NCBI RefSeq assembly: GCF_017814945.1
Contig: NZ_JAGIPX010000001.1
Location: forward strand, 248,001-312,000
Direction of reading: 5' to 3'
Length of the DNA: 64,000 nt
Source of the DNA: Paraburkholderia sp. LEh10
Lineage (GTDB): Bacteria; Pseudomonadota; Gammaproteobacteria; Burkholderiales; Burkholderiaceae
Positions 28,412 through 37,776 of the stretch are shown in pieces; the first letter of the stretch is position 1, and the number at the start of each line of letters is the position of its first letter. The notes beneath the pieces are model-generated. The model had not been told where the DNA came from. It made no database searches and worked only from the letters and a program-made list of their open reading frames with translations. A program made the translations under genes and the position numbers.

Positions 28412-31035
28412 GCACGACTGGATCGCGCATCGTGACCGATCAGAACCTCGATCTGAAGGATGGTCCCGACTCGCCGCAAGACACGCTCGATGCGCTGGCG
28501 CAAACCTGGCGCGATCCGCCCGGACTGCTCGGGATGCTGTCGGCCGTCAATCACAAGACCATCGCGCGCCGCTTCATCGTCACCACATTCGTGTTTTTTC
28601 TGCTCGCAGGATTGCTCGCACTCGCGATGCGCTCACAACTCGCGCGGCCGGACAACCGTCTGATTTCGCCTGACCTCTATGACCAGCTGTTCACGACGCA
28701 CGGCTCGGCCATGATGTTCCTGTTCGCGGTGCCCGTGATGCAAGCTGTGGCCGCGTGGCTCGTGCCACTGATGGTCGGCGCGCGCAGCATCGCGTTTCCA
28801 CGGATGAACGCGTACGCGTACTGGGTCTTCCTGTTCGGCGGCGTGTTGCTGTTCGGCGCGCTCGCGGTCGGCGCGGGACCGCGTGCCGGATGGTTCAGCT
28901 ACGTTCCCCTCGCGGGCCCCGACTATTCGACGGGAAAGGGCTCGGACATCTGGGCGCAGATGATCACGTTCACCGAGCTGTCGGGATTGCTCGAAGCCGT
29001 CGTGCTGATCGCGACAATCCTCAAGATGCGCGCGCCGGGCATGTCGCTCAACCGTATGCCGCTGTTCGTGTGGGCGACGCTCGTCACGCAGTTCATGGTG
29101 CTGTTCGCGATGCCCGCCGTGATGCTCGCGAGCACGGCGCTGATTCTCGACCGGCTGATCGGCACGCAGTTCTACAACCCGGCGCTCGGCGGCGATGTGC
29201 TGTTGTGGCAGCATCTGTTCTGGTTCTTCGGTCACCCCGAGGTGTACCTGATCTTCATCCCGGCGCTCGGCTTCATGTCGTCGATCATCGCGACATTCTC
29301 GCGACGTCCCGTATTCGGTTATCCGGCGATGGTGCTGTCGTTGATCGCCACCGCCTTTCTCGCATTCGGGCTGTGGGTGCATCACATGTTCGCGACATCG
29401 GTGCCCGCACTCGGCAAGAGCTTCTTTACGGCGGCGAGCGTGATGATCGCCGTTCCTTCGGGCGTGCAGATCTATTGCTGGCTCGCCACGCTGCTGACGG
29501 GGCGGCTCAACCTGAAAGTGCCGCTTTATTTTGTGCTGGCGTTTTTCTTCAACCTCGTGCTGGGCGGCATGACGGGCGTGATGCTGGGTTCCGTGCCGCT
29601 CGATCTGCAGGTCCACGACACGTACTTCGTGGTTGCGCATCTGCATTACGTGCTGATCGGCGGGGCGGTGTTTCCGCTGTTTGGCGCGATCTATTACTGG
29701 TTTCCCAAGGTGATGGGCCGCATGCTCGATGAGCGGCTCGGCCGGTGGCACTTCTGGCTGTTTTTCATCGGCTTCAATGTGACGTTCTTCCCGATGCACC
29801 TGCTCGGCTTGCACGGGATGCCGCGCAGGGTATGGACCTATCCGCACGGGATGGGATGGGACACGATGAATCTCGGCGCGACCATCGGCGCATACATGAT
29901 GGCCGCGAGTATCGCGATCTTTCTGTACAACGTGGTGCGCAACGCGCGGCATGGACGGCTCGCCGGCGCGGACCCGTGGGGCGGCGGATCGCTCGAATGG
30001 AGCGTGCCGAGCCCGCCGCCGCCGCACAATTTCGATGCACTGCCCGTCGTGCATGCGCAGGAGCCGCTGTGGTCGGCGCGCCGGGAGCCACGATTCGTCT
30101 CCGGACTGGCGGTGACGGCGCGCGAGGTGCTGACGACGTCCGCACTCGACGCGATACCCGACACGCGCCCGCTGTTTCCGTCGCCGTCGATCTGGCCGTT
30201 CATCAGCGCCATCGCGACGACAGTCTTTTTCATCGGCTCGATCTACACGCCGTCGGCTGTATGGTGGGGCACGGTGCCCGTGGCGATCGCGATGATCGTC
30301 TGGTTCTGGCCGACGCGGCGCGAGAATGCGGTTGCGCGCGCGCTCGAACGTTGGCCTGATGAGGCTGGGCGCGCGCAAAAGACTCAGGAGAATCCTGTCC
30401 CTGTTGCACCTGCGCGTAGTCGATCGTCGGACGCGCAGCCGTCGACGCTCGATGTGCGTGCATTGCCCAGCTTCGGCTTTGGCGCGCGAAGTCTGATGTG
30501 GTGGGCAACCGCAGCGCTGATGCTGATCGAAGGGACGGTGTTTGCGCTCGCGGTCGCCGTCTACTTCTATCTGCGCACGGTCAACGCGTCATGGCCGATG
30601 CATGCACCGCCGCCGTCGCTGCTGTGGGGTTCGCTCAATACCGTCGTGCTGATACTGAGTATGGTCCCCAACGAGCTCGCGAGACGTGCTGCCAACAAAG
30701 GCAATCGTGAACTCGCACGCGTGTGGCTCGCGGTATGCGTCGGCTTCGCGCTGATCTTCCTCGTGCTGCGCGGCTTCGAATTCACCGCGCTCAACGTGAT
30801 GTGGTACGCGAACGCCTATGGGTCGATCGTGTGGACGTTGCTCGCCTTGCACACGACGCACCTGATAACGGACACCGTCGATACCGCCGTGCTCGCCGTG
30901 CTGCTGTTCACGGGACCCTACGAAGGCAAGCGGCTCGTCGATACGAGCGAGAACGCGTTCTACTGGTACTTCGTCGTATTGAGCTGGCTGCCGATCTATC
31001 TGGTGATCTATTTCGCGCCTCGGATGTCGCTATGA
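28408..31035 (+). CDS. cytochrome c oxidase subunit I-III fusion
   Basis: An 875-aa inner-membrane protein. Residues ~35-560 are subunit I: 12 helices, FGHPEVYLIFIPALG with the CuB His and the Tyr/Glu of the K-channel region, WVHHMFATSVP with paired CuB His, and DTYFVVAHLHYVLIGGA with heme His ligands. A charged loop of about 130 residues follows. From ~690 on it is subunit III (IEGTVFALAVAVYFYLRTVN...LLALHTTHLITDTVD). I-III fusions are known in caa3-type oxidases. It starts inside the coxB stop by ATGA overlap; the long upstream extension of the frame overlaps coxB and is not coding. Together with coxB it forms the proton-pumping terminal oxidase. Confidence 0.93.
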   Translation: MSTTGSRIVTDQNLDLKDGPDSPQDTLDALAQTWRDPPGLLGMLSAVNHKTIARRFIVTTFVFFLLAGLLALAMRSQLARPDNRLISPDLYDQLFTTHGSAMMFLFAVPVMQAVAAWLVPLMVGARSIAFPRMNAYAYWVFLFGGVLLFGALAVGAGPRAGWFSYVPLAGPDYSTGKGSDIWAQMITFTELSGLLEAVVLIATILKMRAPGMSLNRMPLFVWATLVTQFMVLFAMPAVMLASTALILDRLIGTQFYNPALGGDVLLWQHLFWFFGHPEVYLIFIPALGFMSSIIATFSRRPVFGYPAMVLSLIATAFLAFGLWVHHMFATSVPALGKSFFTAASVMIAVPSGVQIYCWLATLLTGRLNLKVPLYFVLAFFFNLVLGGMTGVMLGSVPLDLQVHDTYFVVAHLHYVLIGGAVFPLFGAIYYWFPKVMGRMLDERLGRWHFWLFFIGFNVTFFPMHLLGLHGMPRRVWTYPHGMGWDTMNLGATIGAYMMAASIAIFLYNVVRNARHGRLAGADPWGGGSLEWSVPSPPPPHNFDALPVVHAQEPLWSARREPRFVSGLAVTAREVLTTSALDAIPDTRPLFPSPSIWPFISAIATTVFFIGSIYTPSAVWWGTVPVAIAMIVWFWPTRRENAVARALERWPDEAGRAQKTQENPVPVAPARSRSSDAQPSTLDVRALPSFGFGARSLMWWATAALMLIEGTVFALAVAVYFYLRTVNASWPMHAPPPSLLWGSLNTVVLILSMVPNELARRAANKGNRELARVWLAVCVGFALIFLVLRGFEFTALNVMWYANAYGSIVWTLLALHTTHLITDTVDTAVLAVLLFTGPYEGKRLVDTSENAFYWYFVVLSWLPIYLVIYFAPRMSL

Positions 31036-31382
31036 ACCCGTCTTTTGTGTCGTGGGCCGGACTACTTGCGGCGCCGCTTGTCGTCCTCGGCGCGCAGAGT
31101 CTCAACTATGCGCTGGTGCATGTCGCGTGTGCTCAGCGCAACACTGTCGCGCTCGGTATCGTCAGTGCTATCGCGTTCGTGTTTTCGGTCGCGGCTGCGT
31201 GGCTCGCTTATCGACGCTGGCGGCACGTGTTGCAGTCCAACGACGCCGGTGCGTCGGCGAACGGCGGTCCCGCCGCCCGCGCCGCGTTCTTTCCGCTGAT
31301 GGCGATGCAGGTGGCCGCGCTCTCGGCGCTCATCCAGTTGATGATGTGGTTCCCGCAATGGTTGCTGTCGCCCTGTCTATGA
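31032..31382 (+). CDS. small membrane protein of the caa3 operon
   Basis: A 116-aa protein with three hydrophobic helices (SWAGLLAAPLVVLGAQSLNY, VALGIVSAIAFVFSVAAAWL, FPLMAMQVAALSALIQLMMW) and a short Ala/Gly-rich loop. It overlaps the I-III gene and ctaG by ATGA at both ends, so it is translationally coupled. It could be a small oxidase subunit or an assembly partner; I do not recognise a named family, and it lacks a subunit IV signature I can identify. Confidence 0.75.
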   Translation: MNPSFVSWAGLLAAPLVVLGAQSLNYALVHVACAQRNTVALGIVSAIAFVFSVAAAWLAYRRWRHVLQSNDAGASANGGPAARAAFFPLMAMQVAALSALIQLMMWFPQWLLSPCL

Positions 31383-32344
31383 AACGCGCGGTCCATGCCC
31401 GTCTTCGCGTGACGCTCATATTTGCGCTGACGCTCGCGCCGGGCGTTGCCTGCGCGCATGGGCTCATTGCGTCTGGAAAGACGATGTCGTCGTTTGGATG
31501 GGCTTACGAGCCGTGGGTCGTCGCGTTGATGGCGCTCAGCATGGCCGCCTATGCAACAGGCTATCTGCGCTTGCGTAATCGCGCGTCGCCACGATCCCGC
31601 AGCACGCGCGTGCGAGCGACTCATCTGCTGGCTTTCGTCGGCGGCTGGGTCGCGCTTGCACTTGCGCTGTTCTCGCCGCTCGACACGCTGAGCGCAGCGC
31701 TCTTCTCCGCGCACATGGTGCAGCACGAATCGATGATGCTGATTGCCGCGCCGCTGCTCGTCACGGGCCGCCCGCTCGGTGTATGGATGTGGGCGTTGCC
31801 GCAGGGCGTGCGTTCGGGTGTCGGCCGGTGCGTCAGGGCGAACGCGTTTTCGTACTGCTGGCGAGGAGTGACAGCGCCGTTGACGGCCTGGCTGCTGCAT
31901 GCCGCCGCGCTATGGGGATGGCACATGCCGGCGATGTTCCAGGCGGCGCTGCTGCATCCGTGGGTTCACTCGCTGCAGCACGCGAGCTTTCTGCTGACGG
32001 CGCTGCTCTTCTGGTGGACGGTCGCGGGCGAGGGCGCACGTCGGCAGACAGACGGTCACGCGATGCTGTCGCTCTTCACGACGATGGTGCATACGGGCGC
32101 GCTCGGTGCGCTGATCACGCTGGCGCCCGGTCTCTGGTATCCGCTGTATGTCGAACCTTGCAGCGCGCTGGGCGTCGATCCGCTTAATGACCAGCAGTTG
32201 GGCGGACTCATCATGTGGGTGCCGGCGGCCGCTGCGTATCTGATCGGTGGGCTCGCGATTGCCGCGCGCTGGCTGACGCATCGCAGTGCGCCCGCGCTGG
32301 CGACAGGGCAGGCGGCCATCGTGCCGCGGGACGGCTCGCCATGA
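31379..32344 (+). CDS. ctaG: CtaG-type (caa3) cytochrome c oxidase assembly factor
   Basis: A 321-aa multipass protein of the caa3_CtaG family. The signal-like N-terminus ends ACAHG. FSPLDTLSAALFSAHMVQHESMML, WRGVTAPLTAWLLHAAALWGWHMPAMF, HSLQHASFLLTALLFWWTV and LWYPLYVEPCSALGVDPLNDQQLGGLIMWVPA are typical, including the repeated His residues likely to handle copper. About seven helices are expected. ATGA overlaps link it to its neighbours on both sides. Confidence 0.9.
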   Translation: MKRAVHARLRVTLIFALTLAPGVACAHGLIASGKTMSSFGWAYEPWVVALMALSMAAYATGYLRLRNRASPRSRSTRVRATHLLAFVGGWVALALALFSPLDTLSAALFSAHMVQHESMMLIAAPLLVTGRPLGVWMWALPQGVRSGVGRCVRANAFSYCWRGVTAPLTAWLLHAAALWGWHMPAMFQAALLHPWVHSLQHASFLLTALLFWWTVAGEGARRQTDGHAMLSLFTTMVHTGALGALITLAPGLWYPLYVEPCSALGVDPLNDQQLGGLIMWVPAAAAYLIGGLAIAARWLTHRSAPALATGQAAIVPRDGSP

Positions 32345-33660
32345 AGCGCGCGCCGGTTCTTCTGCTGGCGGCTTGCGTTGTCGGCGCATGGGCGATTGCA
32401 TTCGCGACCGCATCGCAAGATGAGAATGCTCGCTCGGCTTCATCATCGAAGATCGCCACCGATCGCGCGACGCTTCAGCGCGGCGAATACGTGGCGAAGG
32501 CGGGCGACTGCGCGGGCTGCCATACGGCTGTCAAAGGCAAGCCCTACGCAGGCGGGCTTGGTCTAGGCTCGCCGTTCGGCACGATCATGTCGAGCAACAT
32601 CACTCCCGACACGCAATACGGCATCGGCCAATACACGTATGAAGAGTTCGCCCGCGCGCTTCGCGACGGTGTAGCGCGAGGCGGCAAACGGCTTTATCCG
32701 GCGATGCCGTACGCGTCGTTTGCGAAGGTGACCGACGACGACATGCGCGCGCTTTACGCCTACATGATGCAAGGCGTCGCGCCCGTCGCCCAGCCGACGC
32801 CGCCTTCGGACGTCGCCTTCCCGTTCAATCAGCGCTGGACGCTGCGCTTCTGGCAACTTGCCTTCGCGCCGACAGGCGTATACATACCGCGCGCCGAGCG
32901 AGACGCGCAATGGAATCGCGGCGCGTATCTGGTGCAATCGCTGGGACACTGCGGCGCGTGTCATACGCCGCGTGGCTCTGGCTTCCAGGAGCGCGGCTAT
33001 GACGAGTCGGAAAAGACGTTTCTCACGGGCGGCGTCAACGATCACTGGTTCGCGCCGAACCTGACAGGCGACAACGGATCCGGGCTGGGCAGAATGAGCG
33101 AAGCCGACGTTGCGTCGTTCCTCAGGACGGGCCACGCCGGGGGCGCGATCGCCTACGGCAGCATGGTCGAACAGATCGAGGACAGCTCGCAATATCTGTC
33201 GGCCGCCGATGCGCAGGCGATCGCGCACTATCTGAAGTCGTTGCCGGCGCAGAATCCGTCCGGCACCTACACGCCACACGCCGATCCTGCGCGTTCGCCC
33301 GCCAACGGCAATCGCGTGCCCGATGACTTGTCGCTCGGGTTCAACGTGTACCGCGGATTCTGCGCGAGTTGCCATCGCGATGACGGGACGGGCGTGCCCA
33401 ACGCATTTCCTTCGTTGGCGGGCAATCCTTCCGTGCTCACGGAAGATACAACGTCGCTAATACGGCTGCTCGTGGAAGGCGGCAACAGTCCGGCGACGCT
33501 CACGGGGCCGCCGCGCCAGTCGATGCCCGGATTTGCCGCGACGCTCGCCGACGTTCAGTTGGCCCAGGTGCTGACCTATATACGGAGCGCGTGGGGTAAC
33601 AATGCGCAGCCGATTACGGCCAACGATGTCAGTTCGCTGAGGAGCAAGCTGCACAAGTAG
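32341..33660 (+). CDS. triheme cytochrome c (alcohol dehydrogenase cytochrome subunit-like)
   Basis: A 439-aa exported cytochrome with a signal sequence (MKRAPVLLLAACVVGAWAIA) and three CXXCH heme sites: CAGCH near 57, CGACH near 204 and CASCH near 341. Spacing, the YEEFARALRDGV...RLYPAMPYASFAKVTDDDM segment and the final MPGFAATLADVQLAQVLTYIRSAWGN block match the cytochrome subunit of membrane alcohol, gluconate and sorbitol dehydrogenases. No dehydrogenase subunit is adjacent. The ATGA overlap with ctaG puts it in the oxidase operon, so it probably delivers electrons to the caa3 complex. Confidence 0.88.
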   Translation: MKRAPVLLLAACVVGAWAIAFATASQDENARSASSSKIATDRATLQRGEYVAKAGDCAGCHTAVKGKPYAGGLGLGSPFGTIMSSNITPDTQYGIGQYTYEEFARALRDGVARGGKRLYPAMPYASFAKVTDDDMRALYAYMMQGVAPVAQPTPPSDVAFPFNQRWTLRFWQLAFAPTGVYIPRAERDAQWNRGAYLVQSLGHCGACHTPRGSGFQERGYDESEKTFLTGGVNDHWFAPNLTGDNGSGLGRMSEADVASFLRTGHAGGAIAYGSMVEQIEDSSQYLSAADAQAIAHYLKSLPAQNPSGTYTPHADPARSPANGNRVPDDLSLGFNVYRGFCASCHRDDGTGVPNAFPSLAGNPSVLTEDTTSLIRLLVEGGNSPATLTGPPRQSMPGFAATLADVQLAQVLTYIRSAWGNNAQPITANDVSSLRSKLHK

Positions 33661-33943
33661 CGATTTCTACGCGACGGCATTTACGAATCGCGCGAGGAAA
33701 GTGCGCGTGCTCCCGTCGCGAAACAAGGCCATCGGTTCCGCCGTTGCAAACGATACCTGCCCCCGTTGCCGTACTTTCGCGCGCGCACCGACTGGCCGCG
33801 CGCGAAACCGCGTTGCGCATCGAGCGTCTTGCGCGGGATCAGCATGCGGCCCTGCGCTGTCGCGGGCCTTTTCAGGGGTTCAAGTTCGGCATACGGGTTG
33901 CTGCATTCATCGCGTCAGCATCAGACGACGATGGAGGAAAATC

Positions 33944-34252
33944 GTGTCCACCAGACCCTATGCGCGGTATCGCGGTTGCAGCATCGAGGTCCACGTCACG
34001 CCAGCAAAGTCGCGAGGCATGGGCGGCATATCCCGGCGTTATCGTGTGTCGTGGACCGTCTCTTCGCCTGATATTCCACATCGGCACCTCGCAAGTTTTC
34101 CGGAGCAGTTCGATTTTCTGACGGAGCAGGAGGCCTTCAAGTACGGAGAGGCCCGGGCTCATACGTTCATCGATTCCATCATGTTGACCCCATCGAAGAA
34201 GCGGAGGGCGGGCGACAGTTCCGAGCAGACAGACGAAGCACCCGTGGTCTAG
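33944..34252 (+). CDS. conserved-looking hypothetical protein
   Basis: A 102-aa protein starting at GTG 33944, preceded by GGAGGAAAATC. It reads STRPYARYRGCSIEVHVTPA, then RRYRVSWTVSSPDI and LTEQEAFKYGEARAHTFIDS. The compact beta-rich start and the 'qeAf.yGe.rA..fID' helix resemble small Burkholderia proteins of unknown function. No named domain is recognised. The strong ribosome site decides the start; longer upstream extension is unlikely. Confidence 0.6.
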   Translation: MSTRPYARYRGCSIEVHVTPAKSRGMGGISRRYRVSWTVSSPDIPHRHLASFPEQFDFLTEQEAFKYGEARAHTFIDSIMLTPSKKRRAGDSSEQTDEAPVV

Positions 34253-34509
34253 CTTTGTGCGCCGTATCGCCGTCGTCTGAAGACGCAGCGACTGCACCGT
34301 CGATGGCAGGGACGTCTGTACGCTCGTGGATCACGTGGATCGCGATCAGCGACAACATCAGATTGCCGTCGGATATCGGCAAGGCCGTCGCACGCATCGA
34401 GACGATCCAGGTCATACGCGACGGCGTGTGTGCTCGCGACAATCGAGTCGAAGCCCAGGAACGCCACATGCGGGCTCCCGCTGTGCGAACTCATCAAGGG
34501 AGACTCTTC

Positions 34510-34728
34510 ATGGCCACATCCGGCGCAAAAAATCCGTCCATCCGCAAATTCATTGACGTGCAAAAGGCGCTCAAGGGCGCTTCCTATCCGGCTTCGAAAG
34601 ATGAACTGTTGAAGGTTGCGAAGCAAAACGGCGCCGACGAGGATGCGATGGAAGCGTTGACGGCAATGGCCGACGACGAATATGAAAATCCTGCTCAGGT
34701 CTCGAAGGCGGTAGGCAACGAAGGTTGA
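34510..34728 (+). CDS. DUF2795 domain protein
   Basis: A 72-aa protein of the DUF2795 family: IRKFIDVQKALKGASYPAS, KDELLKVAKQNGADEDAMEA, LTAMADDEYENPAQVSKAVG. The fold is predicted helical, similar to small histone-like or stress proteins, but function is unknown. AAGGGAGAC precedes the ATG by about 8 bp. It stands alone upstream of a general stress-type SDR gene. Confidence 0.8.
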   Translation: MATSGAKNPSIRKFIDVQKALKGASYPASKDELLKVAKQNGADEDAMEALTAMADDEYENPAQVSKAVGNEG

Positions 34729-34878
34729 GGCCCACGTCGTCTTGCGTCCGTATGGCCGGAAAACAAGGATGTCACACGAAAAGGCAGTCGGGCATCGCAT
34801 CATTGCGTTGTGCCTCGACGCCGATATCCGGCGGCCATACAACTGCGTTGCAACACCCGTAAATTCCGGAGGACAATC

Positions 34879-35745
34879 ATGACCGACGTTAAGCGGCCAG
34901 CGCCGCCGTTTCCACCACAGCAGCAGGACAACGTTCCGGGGCGCACCGCACCGTTGCAGCCGCAGCCCGACCACGGAGAAGACAGCTATGCAGGCAGTGG
35001 AAGGCTTGAGGGCAAAGTCGCCATCATCACAGGCGGCGACAGCGGCATCGGTCGGGCGGTGGCGATTGCATTCGCGCGCGAGGGCGCCGATGTTCTGGTC
35101 GCCTATCTCGACGAAGACGAAGATGCTGAAGAGACGAAACGGTGGATCGAAAAAGCAGGCCGGCGCGCAGTGCTGCTGCGCGGCGACATCACGGAGCCGG
35201 GCCATTGTGACCGGATCGTCGAGACGGCCCTGAAGGAATTGGGAAAAGTGGATATCGTCGTCAACAATGCCGCCTATCAGATGACGCACGACTCGCTCGA
35301 CGATATCAGCGACGAAGAATGGGACCGCACTTTCGATACGAACATCGGCGCCATGTTCAGGATTACGCGCGCCGCTGTCCGGCATATGAAGGAAGGCGCT
35401 TCGATCATCAACACCACCTCGATCAATGCGGACAAGCCCAACCCCGCGCTGCTCGCGTACGCGACGACGAAAGGCGCGATCCAGAATTTTACGGCTGGCC
35501 TTGCGCAGTTGCTCGCCGAAAAGGGCATCCGTGTAAACTGCGTTGCGCCGGGGCCGATCTGGACACCGCTGATCCCGTCGACGATGCCCAAAGACAAGGT
35601 CGAGAATTTCGGCAAGCAGGTTCCGATGAAGCGACCAGGGCAGCCTGCCGAACTAGCGCCCGCGTACGTCATGCTTGCCTCTGACGAGGCGAGCTACATC
35701 TCGGGCGCAACGATCGCAGTGACGGGCGGGGCACCCATTCTTTAA
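34879..35745 (+). CDS. SDR-family oxidoreductase (YghA/YdaD-like)
   Basis: A 288-aa short-chain dehydrogenase with a ~45-residue Pro/Gln-rich N-terminal extension typical of the YghA/GsiB-associated stress subfamily. The Rossmann motif TGGDSGIGRAVA (~52-63), VVNNAAYQ, Ser in INTTSIN and YATTK are present, and it ends SGATIAVTGGAPIL. GGAGGACA precedes the ATG. Substrate unknown; relatives are induced by stress in several proteobacteria. Confidence 0.85.
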   Translation: MTDVKRPAPPFPPQQQDNVPGRTAPLQPQPDHGEDSYAGSGRLEGKVAIITGGDSGIGRAVAIAFAREGADVLVAYLDEDEDAEETKRWIEKAGRRAVLLRGDITEPGHCDRIVETALKELGKVDIVVNNAAYQMTHDSLDDISDEEWDRTFDTNIGAMFRITRAAVRHMKEGASIINTTSINADKPNPALLAYATTKGAIQNFTAGLAQLLAEKGIRVNCVAPGPIWTPLIPSTMPKDKVENFGKQVPMKRPGQPAELAPAYVMLASDEASYISGATIAVTGGAPIL

Positions 35746-35840
35746 TTGATTGCGCGGCACGCCCGGGCCGCGATTGTTCGTGGCCGTTCGGTGGAACAAC
35801 GGATGCTGGTTCATTAACGCGATCGTCCGGGAGTTAAGTC

Positions 35841-36899
35841 ATGCGCATCGCGCAGGTTGCGACGCTTTATGAACGCGTGCCGCCCGTGGCATACGGCGGG
35901 ACCGAGCGCGTTGTGTCGTGGCTGACGGAGGAGCTGGTCGCGCGCGGTCACACGGTCACACTGTTTGCCAGTGGCGACTCGATCACGCAGGCGGACCTCG
36001 TATCGGTATACCCGCGCGCGTTACGCGAAATCGAAGACAAGGCCGATCCGCTGGCGTTCCACGTCGCGATGCTCGAACAGGTGGTGCGCCGCTCTGACGA
36101 ATTCGACATTGTCCATTTTCATACCGACTATACGAGCTTTCCGTTTGGCAGGCGTTTGCGGTGCCCTCAACTGACGACGCTGCACTGGCGGCTCGACGTC
36201 CCTGGACTTGAGACGATGTACCGTGAATTCGGCGACATGCCGGTGGTCTCTATTTCAGATGCGCAGCGCGCGCCGTTGCCCGATCTTGCGTGGCAAGGCA
36301 CGATTTACCATGGCCTGCCGAGCCGGCTGCTCACGTTCCATCCGGTGCCGTCGGACTACCTTGCGTTCGTCGGACGTATCGCGGCGACGAAGGGGCCGGA
36401 TGTCGCCATCGAGATCGCACGGCGCGCGAACATGCGCATCGAGATCGCCGCGAAAATCGATAATGCAGATCGCGCATATTACGAACGCGATATTGCCCCG
36501 CTGATGAAAGAGCCGCAGGTCTGCTATCGCGGCGAACTGGACGACCAGCACAAGAACGATTTTGTCGGGCAAGCACGCGCGCTGCTGTTTCCGATCGACT
36601 GGCCGGAGCCCTTCGGGCTCGTGCTGGTTGAAGCGCTGGCGTGCGGCACGCCCGTGATCGCGTTCGGGCGCGGCTCCGTGCCTGAAATCATTGACCACGG
36701 CGCGACGGGCTTCATTGTGAGAACGATCGATGAGGCCGTTGAAGCAGTGAAGAAGCTCGACGGGATCGATCGGGCACGCTGCCGCGCCGAATTCGAAAAG
36801 CGCTTCACGGTCGGACGTATGACCGACGAGTATTTGACGGCTTACGCAAAACTGATCGATGACGCGCAGCACTCTGTCCGGACACGCGCGCCGACGTAG
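35841..36899 (+). CDS. GT4-family glycosyltransferase
   Basis: A 352-aa GT-B glycosyltransferase. It has the N-terminal nucleotide-fold lobe (MRIAQVATLYERVPPVAYGGTERVVSWL), FVGRIAATKGPDVAIEIARR, and the C-terminal donor site block WPEPFGLVLVEALACGTPVIAFGRGSVPEII. The EX7E-like motif (EPFGLVLVE) indicates a retaining GT4 enzyme. It is of the short type found near stress genes rather than in a polysaccharide cluster; donor and acceptor are unknown. Confidence 0.87.
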   Translation: MRIAQVATLYERVPPVAYGGTERVVSWLTEELVARGHTVTLFASGDSITQADLVSVYPRALREIEDKADPLAFHVAMLEQVVRRSDEFDIVHFHTDYTSFPFGRRLRCPQLTTLHWRLDVPGLETMYREFGDMPVVSISDAQRAPLPDLAWQGTIYHGLPSRLLTFHPVPSDYLAFVGRIAATKGPDVAIEIARRANMRIEIAAKIDNADRAYYERDIAPLMKEPQVCYRGELDDQHKNDFVGQARALLFPIDWPEPFGLVLVEALACGTPVIAFGRGSVPEIIDHGATGFIVRTIDEAVEAVKKLDGIDRARCRAEFEKRFTVGRMTDEYLTAYAKLIDDAQHSVRTRAPT

Positions 36900-37097
36900 C
36901 TATCGAAAGCGCGGCCGTGCGGGTCTGCCGCCTAAGATCGCGGCAAAAGGGGAACAGCAACGCAAGGGCCCCAACAAGAATCCCGATTTCCCGGCCACAT
37001 CGGGATCGTGAGGAACGATGGTTGCTGCTGCTTCTGGGTGGCCGTAGCGCAGACCGCGCGCCGCTGCTATTTCCCCAATCCATATTTTACGGAGCCA

Positions 37098-37661
37098 ATG
37101 ATGGACAACCAGGCAAACATGGAACCCGCTGCCGGATCGGCGGCCGTCAACGCGGCCTCTGACGCGATTGAATTGCTCAAAAGCGATCACCGCAGCGTCG
37201 AAAAGCTGTTCGATGCATTCGACAAAGCAGGCGTCGACGATCTCGACGCACGAGGCACACTCGCGCAGCGCGCATGCGAGGAACTTACGGTGCATGCGAT
37301 CATCGAGGAAGAAATCCTGTATCCAGCGGCCCACAAGGCACTTGAAAAGACGAACGAACTCGATGTGGACGAAGCCTATGTCGAGCACTACCTGGTGAAG
37401 ACGTTGATCGAAAAGTTCGATTCACTCAAGCCTGGCGACCAGGGTTTCGATGCGACGTTTAGCGTAATGTCGGAACTCGTGCGCCATCACGTCGAAGAAG
37501 AAGAATCGGAGCTGTTTCCGGAATTGCGCAAGAGCGGTGTCGACCTCGCTGCGCTAGGCCAACAGATAGCCACGCGCAAGGCAGAACTCATGAAGAAGCT
37601 GGAAGCAGCGGGCAGCAAGCTCGTCGGTGACAGGTCGCTCTCGTTCGGCCGAGTTGCGTGA
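37098..37661 (+). CDS. hemerythrin HHE domain protein
   Basis: A 187-aa cytoplasmic protein with one hemerythrin-like four-helix domain. Metal-ligand candidates are LLKSDHRSVEKLFDAF, EELTVHAIIEEEILYPA, DEAYVEHYLVKTLIEKF and VRHHVEEEESELFPELRKSG: the H...HxxxE...H...HxxxE order of HHE proteins. GGAG lies before tandem ATGs at 37098 and 37101. Such proteins bind di-iron and are linked to oxygen, NO or iron-sulfur repair. A GC-rich hairpin follows the stop. Confidence 0.87.
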   Translation: MMDNQANMEPAAGSAAVNAASDAIELLKSDHRSVEKLFDAFDKAGVDDLDARGTLAQRACEELTVHAIIEEEILYPAAHKALEKTNELDVDEAYVEHYLVKTLIEKFDSLKPGDQGFDATFSVMSELVRHHVEEEESELFPELRKSGVDLAALGQQIATRKAELMKKLEAAGSKLVGDRSLSFGRVA

Positions 37662-37675
37662 GTTGCATGGCCTCA

Positions 37676-37697
37676 GCGCGCGGTTGTGACCGCGCGC
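37676..37697 (+). terminator. GC-rich hairpin after the hemerythrin gene
   Basis: GCGCGCGGT (37676-37684) and ACCGCGCGC (37689-37697) form a perfect 9-bp stem with a TGTG loop, 15 bp after the stop. There is no real T tract, so it may be a weak or bidirectional terminator between convergent genes. Confidence 0.45.
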
Positions 37698-37776
37698 GTT
37701 GCACTTTGGCACGGCAGCATCATGCATGCGGTACCCGTGCGTCGTGGTTGGTTCGAAGGCCTCGTAATAGATCACG

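Noticed and set aside
28633..30378. Long 581-codon open frame on the minus strand inside the oxidase I-III gene
   Set aside because: It is Arg/His/Glu-rich with low hydrophobic content, and mirrors a strongly conserved coding gene of high G+C. It is a compositional shadow.
35748..35780. Possible GC-rich hairpin after the YghA-like SDR gene
   Set aside because: Arms are only about six bases and there is no T tract.
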